A stretch of 64,000 nucleotides of DNA from Thalassoglobus sp. JC818 (GCF_040717535.1 NZ_JBFEFI010000001.1:620001-684000), one strand, 5' to 3'. Shown: positions 8,715 through 17,943, counted from the stretch's first letter. A program made the numbers and translations. Notes: generated from the letters alone by a model not told the origin.

Positions 8715-10835
8715 TCAACGAACGTCGATCACACTCTCGTATTCATCAATCACAACGGTCTCAATGAGATGCTTCAAATGTGGAATCCCAATCTTGTCGA
8801 ACAGGGCAGGGGGAAGATTTCGGTAATTCAAACGCACGCGTAAGCGGTGTGGCCCTGCGCAGTCTCCTAAGCGTATCGGATACGTGTTCCCCATCGTGTC
8901 GAGTGGAGGCAAACTCGCCTTCGCAACTCGAAAATCTGCCGGGCGACCAAACGACTGGGCTGGAGCCGGATTGGGACGAACAACATTAATCGGCGTCAAA
9001 TCTCGATTGACCGGGATGATGACGGAACGTTCGGTCCCCTGAACGGTAAGCAGCGTGAATTTGCTCTGAAAATTCAACAGATGGCGATCCCAGTGAAGGT
9101 GCCCCGCTTCGACTTCGTGGCTATGTTCGTCACGAAGATCTCCGTTGGAGTCCAGATCGCCGGACGAGAACACTGTGCGTCCAAGCGGATCGACGAGAAT
9201 CAGTTCGACCCAAACTTGGCGCTCGGCAGTGAATCCCGTCGGGAAGTTATGACCGGCCGTTTTGCTGACGACGTCAACGTGGACTTTCATTTTTCGATGT
9301 CGGTTTGCTTCTCGCGGATGCTCGACGCGAATTTCGGCCGCATTCTTGAGAAGTTCGAATCGAAGATTTCGGGCTTTGGCAAGTTGCTTACGGTTCTGCA
9401 CGCGCAGATGTGTCAATGTTTCCCGTTGATGCGGCGTAAGATTCTTTGTGTCCCGGTAGTCTGTTTCGTACATCCAATCGAGTTTGTACGGAAACTCTGT
9501 ATCGGGGAGCATCGAATAGTCCGGCCCGACAAATGAGTGATTGGAGAGAGGTCGATCTGGCAACATGTCAGGATCGATGCCCGGGACGACAGCCACTTTT
9601 CCGAATGGCCGGTCACAAGCTTTCACCGGAACTCCCGGGATCGGGCCCATGTGGCAATCTTGACAAGAGATTCCCTGTTTTGCAGCCGGGCTGTTTTGCC
9701 ATTCGCTGAAGGCTTCTTCAAGCCGCACACCAACGGGATTCGTGACGTCGTGACAGGAGCCACAGAACGACGATTTCGTGAGATGGGCTGCCTCTTCCGC
9801 GGGGTGTCCTGATCCATCTGGATCAACTGAATCCTTGAACGGACCGTACATGCAGCCGTCTCTGAGCAACCCGGGAGTGACCGGAAGTCGACCGCTCGCT
9901 TTGTAGAATGGTTTTTCGAGTCGATGACAGACGACGCAAGTGACGCCTTCCATGGAAATTCGCGACCGATGCACATTCCTCATCGATGCGTCTTCGCCGA
10001 TGGAGACCCCGATCGGCGTATGGCATCGCGTACAGAACGTGCCAATCGTTCCGCCGGTTCGCTCGACCATCGTCAACGTGAAGGCTTCGAACACGGGGCT
10101 ATGCTGAGCGTATGCATGCATGGACCGGGACCACTCCTCGTACTGCCGAGGATGGCACTGAGCACATTCACGAGCGGAGACGAAATCGGTCTCGAGAAGT
10201 GGACTCGTATCGCAAGTTGGCGGAAGCACGTATTCGAGCGCTCCCGATTCGATCCAACGATGAAGCGTTTCCAGTTGCCCTTTGGAGAGCCATTCGCCCT
10301 TGTCATCAGGCGGCATGTCCGGACGTTCCGGAGCATCGGAATCAGGATCGAAAGCGTGGTTCCAGTTCACGTACTTCCAGAGCAGCGACTCTTCAGGAAG
10401 TCCGGGGATGACAATCGGCTCCCCGCTGAACTCACCATCAGCCATGACGGCTTCGTATGTCGAAAAGTCATGCTGTCCGGAGTTGGGACGATGACACCCG
10501 CTGCACTTTGTTCTGAGAACCCAATGGACTTCGAGCCAGTCTTTGTTGTAGGGCAGGGTGTTGTCGCGCACGACCGGCGGTGCGGCTTCCGCAGAATCTT
10601 CGATCGACTCTCCGGTTACCAGAAACGAAATCCCCAGCCAGCCAGCGACCAACAGCAACACGGTCCAGCGGTGGCCACGAATCCTCTTCGCTGGCCGATC
10701 CACAGTCGGATCGGTCGCAGGTTGAGTGCAGACTGAGCGCGCAGGCTCATTTGTTGAGTCGCTTTTCATACCCCCCAACGCCATCAAAATCCGTTTCGAA
10801 AGGCGTTCGCAGCAGAATCCGCAGATTCGGCTCAT
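8715..10835 (-). CDS. Membrane-anchored hexahaem c-type cytochrome
   Basis: 706 residues from the ATG at 10835; in-frame ATGs at 10784 and 10769 are also possible and the site upstream of each is weak. One transmembrane helix lies near 57-73, so the rest faces the periplasm. Six CxxCH haem sites are visible: CSGCH 111, CAQCH 224, CTRCH 268, CVVCH 300, CGSCH 358 and CQDCH 391. The first sits in a planctomycete cytochrome c-like domain; the other five resemble a cytochrome c554-type multihaem module. After 430 there is no haem motif but a beta-rich region including KTAGHNFPTGFTAERQVWVEL, like the domain that follows in related cytochromes. Role inferred: periplasmic electron transfer, partner unknown. 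The barrel gene downstream suggests a membrane-spanning electron route, but this is unproven. Confidence 0.88.
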   Translation of the reverse strand: MSRICGFCCERLSKRILMALGGMKSDSTNEPARSVCTQPATDPTVDRPAKRIRGHRWTVLLLVAGWLGISFLVTGESIEDSAEAAPPVVRDNTLPYNKDWLEVHWVLRTKCSGCHRPNSGQHDFSTYEAVMADGEFSGEPIVIPGLPEESLLWKYVNWNHAFDPDSDAPERPDMPPDDKGEWLSKGQLETLHRWIESGALEYVLPPTCDTSPLLETDFVSARECAQCHPRQYEEWSRSMHAYAQHSPVFEAFTLTMVERTGGTIGTFCTRCHTPIGVSIGEDASMRNVHRSRISMEGVTCVVCHRLEKPFYKASGRLPVTPGLLRDGCMYGPFKDSVDPDGSGHPAEEAAHLTKSSFCGSCHDVTNPVGVRLEEAFSEWQNSPAAKQGISCQDCHMGPIPGVPVKACDRPFGKVAVVPGIDPDMLPDRPLSNHSFVGPDYSMLPDTEFPYKLDWMYETDYRDTKNLTPHQRETLTHLRVQNRKQLAKARNLRFELLKNAAEIRVEHPREANRHRKMKVHVDVVSKTAGHNFPTGFTAERQVWVELILVDPLGRTVFSSGDLDSNGDLRDEHSHEVEAGHLHWDRHLLNFQSKFTLLTVQGTERSVIIPVNRDLTPINVVRPNPAPAQSFGRPADFRVAKASLPPLDTMGNTYPIRLGDCAGPHRLRVRLNYRNLPPALFDKIGIPHLKHLIETVVIDEYESVIDVR

Positions 10836-10937
10836 TCACCAGACACAACGCTAGTGACCTTCCTTATCATCGGACTGTGCGGGCTTTGGGGTACAGCAAG
10901 TTCACTCAGACAAGCGAATCATTTGCTGAGTTCAGGC

Positions 10938-11672
10938 TCAGATTTCGAGCTCGTGCCACTGCGAGAGCTGACTTAACTCGTTTCTGAACAAGTAGATAAC
11001 GACAGAAAACATCCCAGCGGCCCCAAGGAACGCTGTTCCCATAAGTGGAAAGAGATACAAGGGCTGTTCCCAATTGCTGAAAATCTTTCCGCCAAACAAC
11101 AAAACCGCTTCAGCGACCGCCGCGACCACTCCAAACAGAGTCGCTCCGCGAAAGAGTTCCCACTTCGACAATTCTCCGACAGGACGATCGACTAACGGTT
11201 GCGCGATGAGCAGGACGACAAACGTCACCGAAGCTGCTGTCAGCGACAGAATCAGGAAATATGGGGCGATCAGCCAAGCGGACTCACGAACAGCAGACAG
11301 CCTCAAGACAGCGAGAAGCAGAATGAGGACCCACTGAACGAGAAACACAGCTCCGATTTGAACAGAATTCCGAACCGCGAACGAGAGAGGGGGTTCCCCA
11401 GGACGGCGCGAAAACAATGCATCGAGTCGCGCCACCCATTGAAGTGGTTTCGAAATCCCGGATTGCAGTTGTGTTCTAATTTCATCGAGATCACCGAACC
11501 GGGCCAGTGAGCGCTCAAGTGCTTTCGTTTCGTCCTGAGTCGCGGCGAACTCTTCCTGATAGATCTGTTCCAGATGCGAATAGAGTTCGTTTCGCATTCT
11601 CATTTTGCTAGTCATCGCTGCGTGGATCGGACGAACAACTCGTTCGACTGGAATCATTAACGAAGGATTCAT
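10938..11672 (-). CDS. Membrane protein with HAAS-like N-terminus, partner of PadR
   Basis: 244 residues. The start ATG at 11672 overlaps the TGA of the PadR gene (ATGA), a sign of translational coupling; the longer frame from 11720 runs inside padR and is rejected. Residues 20-75 are helical and charged (MRNELYSHLEQIYQEEFAATQ, then ALERSLARFGDLDEIRTQL), resembling the short helical HAAS/DUF1700-type domain often encoded beside PadR regulators. Four to five hydrophobic helices follow. In families with this layout the PadR protein represses the operon and the membrane protein is its cargo. The ligand or signal is unknown. Confidence 0.8.
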   Translation of the reverse strand: MNPSLMIPVERVVRPIHAAMTSKMRMRNELYSHLEQIYQEEFAATQDETKALERSLARFGDLDEIRTQLQSGISKPLQWVARLDALFSRRPGEPPLSFAVRNSVQIGAVFLVQWVLILLLAVLRLSAVRESAWLIAPYFLILSLTAASVTFVVLLIAQPLVDRPVGELSKWELFRGATLFGVVAAVAEAVLLFGGKIFSNWEQPLYLFPLMGTAFLGAAGMFSVVIYLFRNELSQLSQWHELEI

Positions 11673-12016
11673 GCGACACCTCCCACGATTGGACCGATTG
11701 TTTCGACGAACGACTTCCACTGAGCGCGACCGGCGTTCAATTGCCGTTCACCCCGTTTGGTCAATTGATAAATCTTCCTTCGCGGGCCGCGTCGACCGGT
11801 GGTCTCCTTCTCCCACTTCGAACGAATCAGCCCAGCATCTTCGAGGCGATATAGAACGGGATAAACTGTGCCTTCTTTCAGTTCAAGGGCCCCATTCCCG
11901 GCGGCACAAAGCCGCTTGACGACTTCGAACCCGTGAGCGGCTTCGGATTCGAGGATCGACAGAATCATCGTCTCCAAATGTCCACGGACTTGGTTGCCTT
12001 CAATCGGCGTCGACAT
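11669..12016 (-). CDS. PadR-family transcriptional regulator
   Basis: 115 residues starting at the ATG at 12016, which has an excellent ribosome-binding site AAAGGAGG six bases upstream. The winged-helix core is plain: VRGHLETMILSILESEAAHGFEVVKRL, then the recognition region LKEGTVYPVLYRLEDAGLI and the wing ETTGRRGPRRKIYQLTKRGERQL. PadR proteins are dimeric repressors that typically control an adjacent membrane or efflux gene and their own promoter. Here the coupled downstream gene encodes a membrane protein. Its operator is expected in the 12.0-12.2 kb region, but I could not identify a convincing palindrome. Confidence 0.92.
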   Translation of the reverse strand: MSTPIEGNQVRGHLETMILSILESEAAHGFEVVKRLCAAGNGALELKEGTVYPVLYRLEDAGLIRSKWEKETTGRRGPRRKIYQLTKRGERQLNAGRAQWKSFVETIGPIVGGVA

Positions 12017-12465
12017 TTGTCCCTCCTTTATTCCTAAAGAGACACTGAAAATCTTTCCAAGCATCTGTTGTTGGATGGGCGAGTGTGACTCGATCAAGAT
12101 CGTGAAAGATATTCCGAACCACGACAATAACGATACCTCACAAAATACCTAGCGTCAACAAGTATATAGCCAGACTCATTGATTGCAGTCACAGCTCAGA
12201 ACTGGTCTGAACCTGCGAGCGTACCCGAGAGGTTACAATGTCGATTCGCGATCGCTTGCAATATCAACGAAAGTGGATAGCATCAATCGATCATCGGACA
12301 GCCCGCAATCTCCAACTCTCAGCGCGTGGTTTCTTCTTTTTGGCTCGTCCATGTGACCGCTTGAATTTAGCGGTCGATCGCTGTTTCAACGTTTGAGATG
12401 TTCTACAAACGTTGCCTCTTTTCGTCTTGCAAGTTATCGCTCCACTTGTTTTGAAAGGTGTCCCG
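12017..12465. other. Divergent intergenic region between padR and EF-hand gene
   Basis: 449 bases with no credible gene. It should hold the two divergent promoters. A small perfect hairpin, GACCGC...GCGGTC, lies around 12356-12376 in front of the EF-hand gene. I see no clear -35/-10 pair. Confidence 0.4.
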
Positions 12466-12801
12466 ATGAGTCAATTGCGCCTCGCACTGCTGAGCCTGGT
12501 TTTCGTGGGTATTGCGACTTCGCTTTACGCGGCTGAAGAAAAGAAAGCCGACGCCAAGAAAGCTGATCCAGAAAAAGTCTTCAAACGACTCGACAAGAAC
12601 GCAGACGGCAGTCTGACTTGGGAAGAGTTCAAAGTTCGTCCTTCGAAGACAGAAAAAACTGCTGAAGAGACCAAGAAGCAGGAAACACGGCTCAAAACAC
12701 TCTTTGCCCGTATGGATCAGGACAAAGACAAGAAAGTGACTCTGGAAGAGTACAAGAAACCAGCACCAGCAAAGAAAAAGAAAAAAGCTGCCGCTGAGTA
12801 A
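12466..12801 (+). CDS. Small secreted EF-hand (calcium-binding) protein
   Basis: 111 residues from the ATG at 12466, with AAAGG eight bases upstream; this start leaves a clean signal peptide (residues 1-22, ending SLYAA). Two canonical 12-residue EF-hand loops are present: D43-K-N-A-D-G-S-L-T-W-E-E54 and D84-Q-D-K-D-K-K-V-T-L-E-E95. The second has lysine where glycine is usual at position 6, so its calcium affinity may be lower. The rest is extremely lysine/alanine/glutamate-rich and the protein ends in a run of lysines and alanines. It is exported, probably to the periplasm. A strong terminator follows, so it is its own transcription unit. Function beyond calcium binding is unknown. Confidence 0.85.
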   Translation: MSQLRLALLSLVFVGIATSLYAAEEKKADAKKADPEKVFKRLDKNADGSLTWEEFKVRPSKTEKTAEETKKQETRLKTLFARMDQDKDKKVTLEEYKKPAPAKKKKKAAAE

Positions 12802-12858
12802 GGTTCCGAGGTTAGGAATCAATCGAACTGCTTCCGATCTTCTGGATGCAATCCAATT

Positions 12859-12906
12859 GACAGCACTCTGCTACGACATTTCGGAGTCAGAGTGCTGTCG
12901 TTTTTT
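12859..12906 (+). terminator. Rho-independent terminator after EF-hand gene
   Basis: A perfect 12-bp stem (GACAGCACTCTG at 12859-12870 with its complement at 12888-12899) is followed by a run of six T at 12901-12906. Confidence 0.9.
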
Positions 12907-13061
12907 GTTTTCAGATTCCCTCCACATCGATCCATTGCCGAATCGACTCAGGCCGAAGTCGACTCGGGCTGAACTCGACTCTCTTGACTCGCGCATCTCA
13001 ATTGACACCATGTGCGGTTTGATCGCTCCCGCCCATTTTCTCCGACTCTTGAGACACCCTG

Positions 13062-14006
13062 TTGCTTGCTTTCACACTGACAGACGGTCTGAGCACCGTT
13101 CTGATTTGCGGAATCGTCTTTCTCTCAGCGACGGTTCGATCGACGATCGGATTCGGAGAGGCACTCATTGCGATGCCTTTGCTCGGAACACTCCTTCCTC
13201 TCCAGCAAGCTGCTCCGCTCGTGGCGATGCTCTCATTTCTGAACGGCATTGGAATCCTGATTCGGGAATGGCAGCACATTCGCTTCCGTGATGCACTTTC
13301 CTTCACGCTGCCCGCGATTCTCACCGTCCCGTTGGGCGTTTGGCTGCTTCAGAGTGGAGACGATCGCATTGCCAAATCTCTTTTGGCGGTTGTGATTTTC
13401 ATCTTTTCGATGTGGTCGCTCATTCATCCTGACGGATTTCGACTCAAGGACGATCGCTGGGGACCAGTCGTAGGGCTGATCGCCGGTTTTCTCGGAGGAG
13501 CATACAACACGTCTGGGCCTCCGGTCGTGATGTACGGAGCGCTGCGAAGATGGCCGCCGGAGCGTTTTCGTGCCATGCTTCAAAGCTTTTTTACTGTCAC
13601 CAGCATCTGGGTCCTGACGATGCACTTTGTCTCGGGTTCCGTGACAACAACAGTGCTTCATTACTTCGTGACGAGCCTGCCCATGGTGGCTCTGGCGATT
13701 TGGACCGGACATCGACTCGCTAAATTGATTTCACCTTCGCACTTTGCCCGAATCGTACATCTCGTGCTGATTCTGATCGCCGTGTTCTTGCTGCTCAACG
13801 TCGCGTTTTCGTTCGCGTCAACAAGTGCTCCGAGCGAAGTCCAGAAAGCGGAATCCGTCAAGAGGGTCGCAGCCCCGTCTTGGAATCGATTTTGCCTTCC
13901 TTCAGAGCATCAAAGAATGCCTGCTGGGGCGCGACACTGTGATCGTTTTTCTGAGGGAACAGGATCTGTTTCGTGTCGCACTTCAGGAACCCGCACAACA
14001 GGTTGA
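13062..14006 (+). CDS. TauE/SafE (TSUP) family permease
   Basis: 314 residues. The only start after an in-frame stop at 13050 is TTG at 13062. Eight or so hydrophobic helices are visible, with the duplicated TSUP pattern: first half VRSTIGFGEALIAMPLLG and second half GFLGGAYNTSGPPVVMYGALR. Members export or import sulfite, sulfoacetate or other organosulfur anions across the inner membrane; the substrate here is unknown. The typical family length is about 250 residues and the helical part ends near residue 250. The last 50-60 residues are hydrophilic, Cys/Arg-rich and unlike any TSUP tail, and they are read from DNA that also encodes the C-terminus of the sulfotransferase on the other strand. 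I suspect the ancestral stop codon was lost. Confidence 0.85.
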   Translation: MLAFTLTDGLSTVLICGIVFLSATVRSTIGFGEALIAMPLLGTLLPLQQAAPLVAMLSFLNGIGILIREWQHIRFRDALSFTLPAILTVPLGVWLLQSGDDRIAKSLLAVVIFIFSMWSLIHPDGFRLKDDRWGPVVGLIAGFLGGAYNTSGPPVVMYGALRRWPPERFRAMLQSFFTVTSIWVLTMHFVSGSVTTTVLHYFVTSLPMVALAIWTGHRLAKLISPSHFARIVHLVLILIAVFLLLNVAFSFASTSAPSEVQKAESVKRVAAPSWNRFCLPSEHQRMPAGARHCDRFSEGTGSVSCRTSGTRTTG

Positions 14007-14586
14007 AACCGTTCTCGCGCAAGAGACCGACATCGGGAATGTCGAGCAGTTGATCTTCACGCCCTGAGAAATAGTTTCGGACGCAATCCTGATGACGATG
14101 ATAAGCCTTCAAGAAGGCTTCGGGATCGAATTCACTTTGCCCGAACGTCATTCGACGAAAGTCCGCCATCGCATCGGCAAACTGTCGGTCTTCTTCGGTC
14201 GCTCCGTCGCCGGTTTTCAGCAGTCGCAGCCCGATAAACTGCTTCTCCGCTGATTGCAGCCACGATTGCAGATTTTCATCACGACGAACATTGATGAACA
14301 AGCTGTTCGGAAACTGCTGATCGAGCGCTTCGAAAACCTCGGGAATACAGACGGGATAATCAGCGAGCCCATCGCACTCACTCAGAATGTCGAGATTGTA
14401 GTCCTGCCTGACAATCTGCTCGTGCATTCGAATGAGACGCTTCGAGTCGTGATGATGTGGTGACTGCTCGCCGAAGATTTTCCCCAGGTGTGCGACCGAG
14501 ATTCCCAGCGCTCCGAGTCCTTCTGCCATCGAGACAGTCGCGCAGCGTGGGAGTGCGATGACATGGATCTTGTTGAACTCACGCAT
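13858..14586 (-). CDS. Sulfotransferase-family protein
   Basis: 242 residues from the ATG at 14586, with AAGGGAG seven bases upstream. The N-terminus has the nucleotide-binding loop of PAPS-dependent sulfotransferases (VIALPRCATVSMAEGLGALG, matching the PRSGT-type 5'-phosphosulfate loop), and FINVRRDENLQSWLQS near 97-112 fits the 3'-phosphate site (Arg and Ser). Related proteins transfer sulfate from PAPS to sugars, lipids or small molecules; the acceptor cannot be told from sequence. It sits opposite a TauE/SafE permease and overlaps its 3' end by 149 bases, which hints at but does not prove a shared sulfur theme. Confidence 0.75.
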   Translation of the reverse strand: MREFNKIHVIALPRCATVSMAEGLGALGISVAHLGKIFGEQSPHHHDSKRLIRMHEQIVRQDYNLDILSECDGLADYPVCIPEVFEALDQQFPNSLFINVRRDENLQSWLQSAEKQFIGLRLLKTGDGATEEDRQFADAMADFRRMTFGQSEFDPEAFLKAYHRHQDCVRNYFSGREDQLLDIPDVGLLRENGFNLLCGFLKCDTKQILFPQKNDHSVAPQQAFFDALKEGKIDSKTGLRPS

Positions 14587-15250
14587 AAAACACTCCCTTG
14601 AAAGCGTTGATCATTCCGCAATCACACACGCCAGATTTTGACAGGAAAGTATTCGACTGATTGGAATCTGATGTCAACGAGATATGAATGAAGTGAAGCC
14701 GACAATGAGAGCACATCTTAGTCCAGTGTATGGCAAAATGCATCTTTCAGTACTGCCAGGCAAATCGTTCCATGATCATGATTCGCGGACAAGTCCCTCG
14801 ACGCAAGATTGGTCGATATTGGTAAACGTCGCCGTCTCAGATCTCAGCACTTCGATGTGAGGAGTGACAAGAAAAGAGGACGTTTAAGGAGAATAACAAA
14901 AATCGGCAAATTCGGTACATTTCCACTTGAGCATGGACTCAGCCGATTGTCACACTGGGGAAAGAGTTTGAAGTTCCACCGGAAGTTCAGCGAACGTCAG
15001 AATCAAGGTTATTAACGCGTCGCTCCTCCATGACCGGACCTCAGATTTTGTCGACATATAAAAGGGCTGCATGAAAACAGACCGCGTTGAACAAGGTGCG
15101 CTGGCCAGTGCTTATGACCCTTTTCCTTGCCCGGGAGAAGGGTCATTGCACTTGAGGCCAACCAAACCTTTCCTGATCGACGTTTAGTCACACAGAAGAC
15201 CGGAGCAGGGGCCAGTTTGCCCTCATCGCTCAAATCAAGTTTGAATCGAT
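14587..15250. other. Gene-poor gap with a large hairpin
   Basis: 664 bases between the sulfotransferase start and the CNNM stop. A 68-codon frame beginning at TTG 14809 is basic and unsupported. The only structured element is the long hairpin at 15103-15159, listed separately. Confidence 0.4.
15103..15159. other. Extended imperfect hairpin, possible RNA structure
   Basis: Nested pairing: GGCC (15103-15106) with GGCC (15156-15159), AGTGC (15107-15111) with GCACT (15148-15152), and a perfect nine-base inner stem ATGACCCTT (15114-15122) with AAGGGTCAT (15138-15146). There is no U-tract on either side, so it is not a classical terminator. It lies about 90 bases downstream of the CNNM stop codon. 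Confidence 0.55.
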
Positions 15251-16360
15251 CTACTTGGAGTGATCATCGGTCTCGGGTGTTGGCTTTGCTGTGATCGGTT
15301 CCGCATCGAGCCCCATCTCTTTAGCTCGTTTCTCCCATTGCTTTCGCGCAAGCCGCTGCATGTCGTCGGTCCGGTCCATTTCGTCGACAATCTCCATACC
15401 GAGGAGCGTTTCGATCACATCTTCCATCGTGACGAGTCCATCCGTGCCTCCGAACTGATCGACCACAATTGCAATCTGTGACCGCTCATTGAGCAGCAGA
15501 TCAAACAACTCAGAGAGTTGAGTCGTCGCGCTGACCGACCGCAGAGGACGTTTGAGCTTACTGAGAGGAGTCTCTGGTTGATCGTTGGCCTGAGCGAGCA
15601 GAATCTCTGACTTCAGAACGAAACCTGTAATGCCGTCGATCGACCCTTCGTAGATGGGAATTCTCGACACGGACAGATTCGGATGCTTGGCCAGCACTTC
15701 CGCGACAGTCATGGACTCCGGAAATGCTCGAATCACGGTTCTGGGCGTCATGACGTCCTCCGCAGTCAACTTCTGCAGCTTGAACAGATTCGCCAGAATT
15801 CGTGATTCGCTGGGATCGATATGTCCTCCCTGAGCACTGATCGCTGCCATGGCTGCGACTTCGGCCCGCGTGACGATTTCCTGACGGTCCGAGCCCGCAA
15901 TCAGTCGTGTTAGAACTTCCGACAGAAGAACCAGAGGATAGAGAATCCAGATCAGCCAGTTGGTCAGCATCGCAATCGGAGCAGCCAGGCTTCTCCAGTA
16001 CACAGCCCCGAGTGTCTTCGGAATGATTTCGGACAGAACCAGAATGGCTAGAGTCATCACAGCCGATGCCCAGCCGACTGCGTGTCCTCCGCCTGTTTCC
16101 ATCCCCCAGATTTCGGCAGCCTGAGCTCCAACCCCCGCAGCTCCCACAGTATGAGCGACGGTATTGAGAGACAGAATCGCAGCGAGAGGGCGATCGACAT
16201 TGGCCTTCAGCTTTTCGAGTAACAGGGCAGAACTTTTTCCCTGTTCCTTGAGCGTCGCGATATAGCTGGGAGTCACGCTGAGGAGAACGGCCTCCGCGAC
16301 GGAACAAAAGAAGGAGAAGCCAATTGCAAGCAGCGCGTAGAAAACAAGAAGTGACATCAT
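15251..16360 (-). CDS. CNNM/CBS-domain (CorB/CorC-type) membrane protein
   Basis: 369 residues. Residues 1-150 hold four hydrophobic segments of the CNNM (DUF21) domain, with SVAEAVLLSVTPSYI and LVLSEIIPKTLG. A linker, then AEDVMTPRTVIRAFPES, opens a pair of CBS domains (about 195-325) containing SRIPIYEGSIDGITGFVLKSEIL and IAIVVDQFGGTDGLVTMEDVIETLLG. The family mediates or regulates magnesium/cobalt transport across the inner membrane, with the CBS pair binding an adenine nucleotide. The CorC-HlyC C-terminal domain found in longer members is missing; instead there is a short charged tail. The gene stands alone. Its ATG at 16360 has no strong ribosome-binding site. Confidence 0.9.
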   Translation of the reverse strand: MMSLLVFYALLAIGFSFFCSVAEAVLLSVTPSYIATLKEQGKSSALLLEKLKANVDRPLAAILSLNTVAHTVGAAGVGAQAAEIWGMETGGGHAVGWASAVMTLAILVLSEIIPKTLGAVYWRSLAAPIAMLTNWLIWILYPLVLLSEVLTRLIAGSDRQEIVTRAEVAAMAAISAQGGHIDPSESRILANLFKLQKLTAEDVMTPRTVIRAFPESMTVAEVLAKHPNLSVSRIPIYEGSIDGITGFVLKSEILLAQANDQPETPLSKLKRPLRSVSATTQLSELFDLLLNERSQIAIVVDQFGGTDGLVTMEDVIETLLGMEIVDEMDRTDDMQRLARKQWEKRAKEMGLDAEPITAKPTPETDDHSK

Positions 16361-17379
16361 GTGATTGTTTTTTCAAGAATGGTTGTGGTTTGCCAACGTC
16401 CCGATTCTGCCGAGTTCGCCCCGCAATAACAATTCAGCCCCAACTTCCGTGGCAGGAAACCAGTCTTCACCGTGCTTGAAAACTTCGTAGCTGGCGTGGG
16501 TCGTGCTTATTTGAATACCGGTTCCACGCGACTGATGGTCTCACCGAATCTTCGATGTGCGTTCATTCTCCTTGAACCGCCCGGCCACGACGCGGGCTCT
16601 CGGATGTCGCTGAGTTCTTCCGAAGGCGCCTCGCAAACTCTTCTCAAAACATCGACTCCTGTCCAATTGACCTCAACCGCACATTAGGATTTCTTATGAA
16701 AAGTTGAGCAGAATTGGATAGGCATTCACTGGTATGTCCAGTAATATACATCGGTGAACACTTGTTCGACCCCCCACACTTCCTCCATTTTGTGGAGGCT
16801 TTATGACAGCAAACTCTCACCAACTTGGTGCCCACGTTCGCCATCAGATCAGCTTGTCATTTCAAGCGATCACCTTCCACCACTGCGAACGTCCCTCCCA
16901 CGACCTCACAACCTTGCCTTGTGACCAGCGACGAAAGCGACTCCTTCGTCAATCCCCCGCACATAGAACTGAGCACAAACACTCCAAGCATCCAATCCAT
17001 ATTGGTGCTGTTGCTCAGAAGCTTTTGAAGACACATTCCACGCGTCCCCAAAACAGTTTGCCCCAAACTGCGGTGCGCGAATTCACTGAAGCCAGATTTG
17101 TGAAACTTTCTGAGACGTCATACGTCTGTCTCTGAAAAACTGTGAGAAATTCTCCACACCGTGACGCAAAGACACCGGCTGTGACTCAATTTCGTAGTTT
17201 TCTGTTTCTTACGGAGTTTTTATCCAAAGAGTAAACAAACCAAACGCGAATACCTCCCGGGTCGTAAGTCTATTGTGAGCTCGGTGGTGAGGAGTCAATA
17301 GCCAGCAGATTCAATTCATTTATTCAGGATCAATTGGAACACGCAGAAGTTCCATCAGACACCATGAAGGACCAAATTG
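16361..17379. other. Long intergenic region without a convincing gene
   Basis: About 1 kb. The best candidate is a 110-codon frame at 16803-17135. It has GGAGG four bases before its ATG, but that GGAGG is the 3' arm of a six-base hairpin (CCTCCA 16782-16787, TGGAGG 16793-16798), and the protein is rich in His, Ser and Arg with no recognisable pattern. The last part before 17380 should contain the promoter and leader of the lipoprotein/DUF1559 pair. Confidence 0.4.
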
Positions 17380-17826
17380 ATGCCGATGAGAATTTTGCTT
17401 TGCTTAATGCTAATTGCGCCGCTTGCGGGATGCGGAGGAAGTGATAACGACCTTCAACGTGTGACTGGAAAAGTCACCTTGGACGGACAACCTCTTCCGG
17501 ATGCCTTTGTCGTTTTCGCTCCCAAAGAAGGCGGAACAACATCGTACGGAAAGACAGATTCTCAAGGTGTCTACGAGATGATGTTCAGCGACGATGAAAA
17601 AGGTGCCTGGGTCGGTGTGAATGTCGTCAAAATTAGCACTGGAGATGTTGGGTCAGGGAATTCAGCGGGGGCCAAAGAAAAAGTTCCTGCTGTCTACAAC
17701 ATGAGTTCGACGTTAACCGCCGACGTCGCAGCCACTGGATCGAATGAGTTCAATTTCGATTTGAAATCAGATGCGGGCAGAATCGTCGAGGCAGATCTCG
17801 CCCGCGAAGCTGACGACAGTCAATGA
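17380..17826 (+). CDS. Small lipoprotein with carboxypeptidase-regulatory-like fold
   Basis: 148 residues; ATG at 17380 has AAGGA about eight bases upstream (a TTG directly before it is also in frame). The signal peptide ends in the lipobox LAGC (cysteine near 18), so the mature protein is lipid-anchored. It continues with VTGKVTLDGQPLPDAFVVFAPKEGG and GKTDSQGVYEMMF, the beta-sandwich pattern seen in many planctomycete lipoproteins. It precedes a DUF1559 gene on the same strand by 117 bases, a pairing repeated in mirror form at 48.0-49.7 kb. Role unknown; probably a cell-surface or periplasmic structural protein. Confidence 0.88.
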   Translation: MPMRILLCLMLIAPLAGCGGSDNDLQRVTGKVTLDGQPLPDAFVVFAPKEGGTTSYGKTDSQGVYEMMFSDDEKGAWVGVNVVKISTGDVGSGNSAGAKEKVPAVYNMSSTLTADVAATGSNEFNFDLKSDAGRIVEADLAREADDSQ

Positions 17827-17943
17827 AGGATTGTGTTTCGGATTGCGTCGTCTATCCGTTCGTACTGCGAACGTTATGCAACGCTCATCGCTCAAATGAC
17901 GTTTTTACTAGTCCATCTCTTTCTTCCCTTATGAGGTGCTGAA

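Noticed and set aside
14809-15015. 68-codon basic plus-strand frame
   Set aside because: TTG start, no ribosome-binding site, no resemblance to any family.
16803-17135. 110-codon plus-strand frame with GGAGG before its ATG
   Set aside because: The GGAGG is the arm of a small hairpin, the protein is His/Arg/Ser-rich with no recognisable pattern, and an opposite frame is equally long. Left as a remark only.
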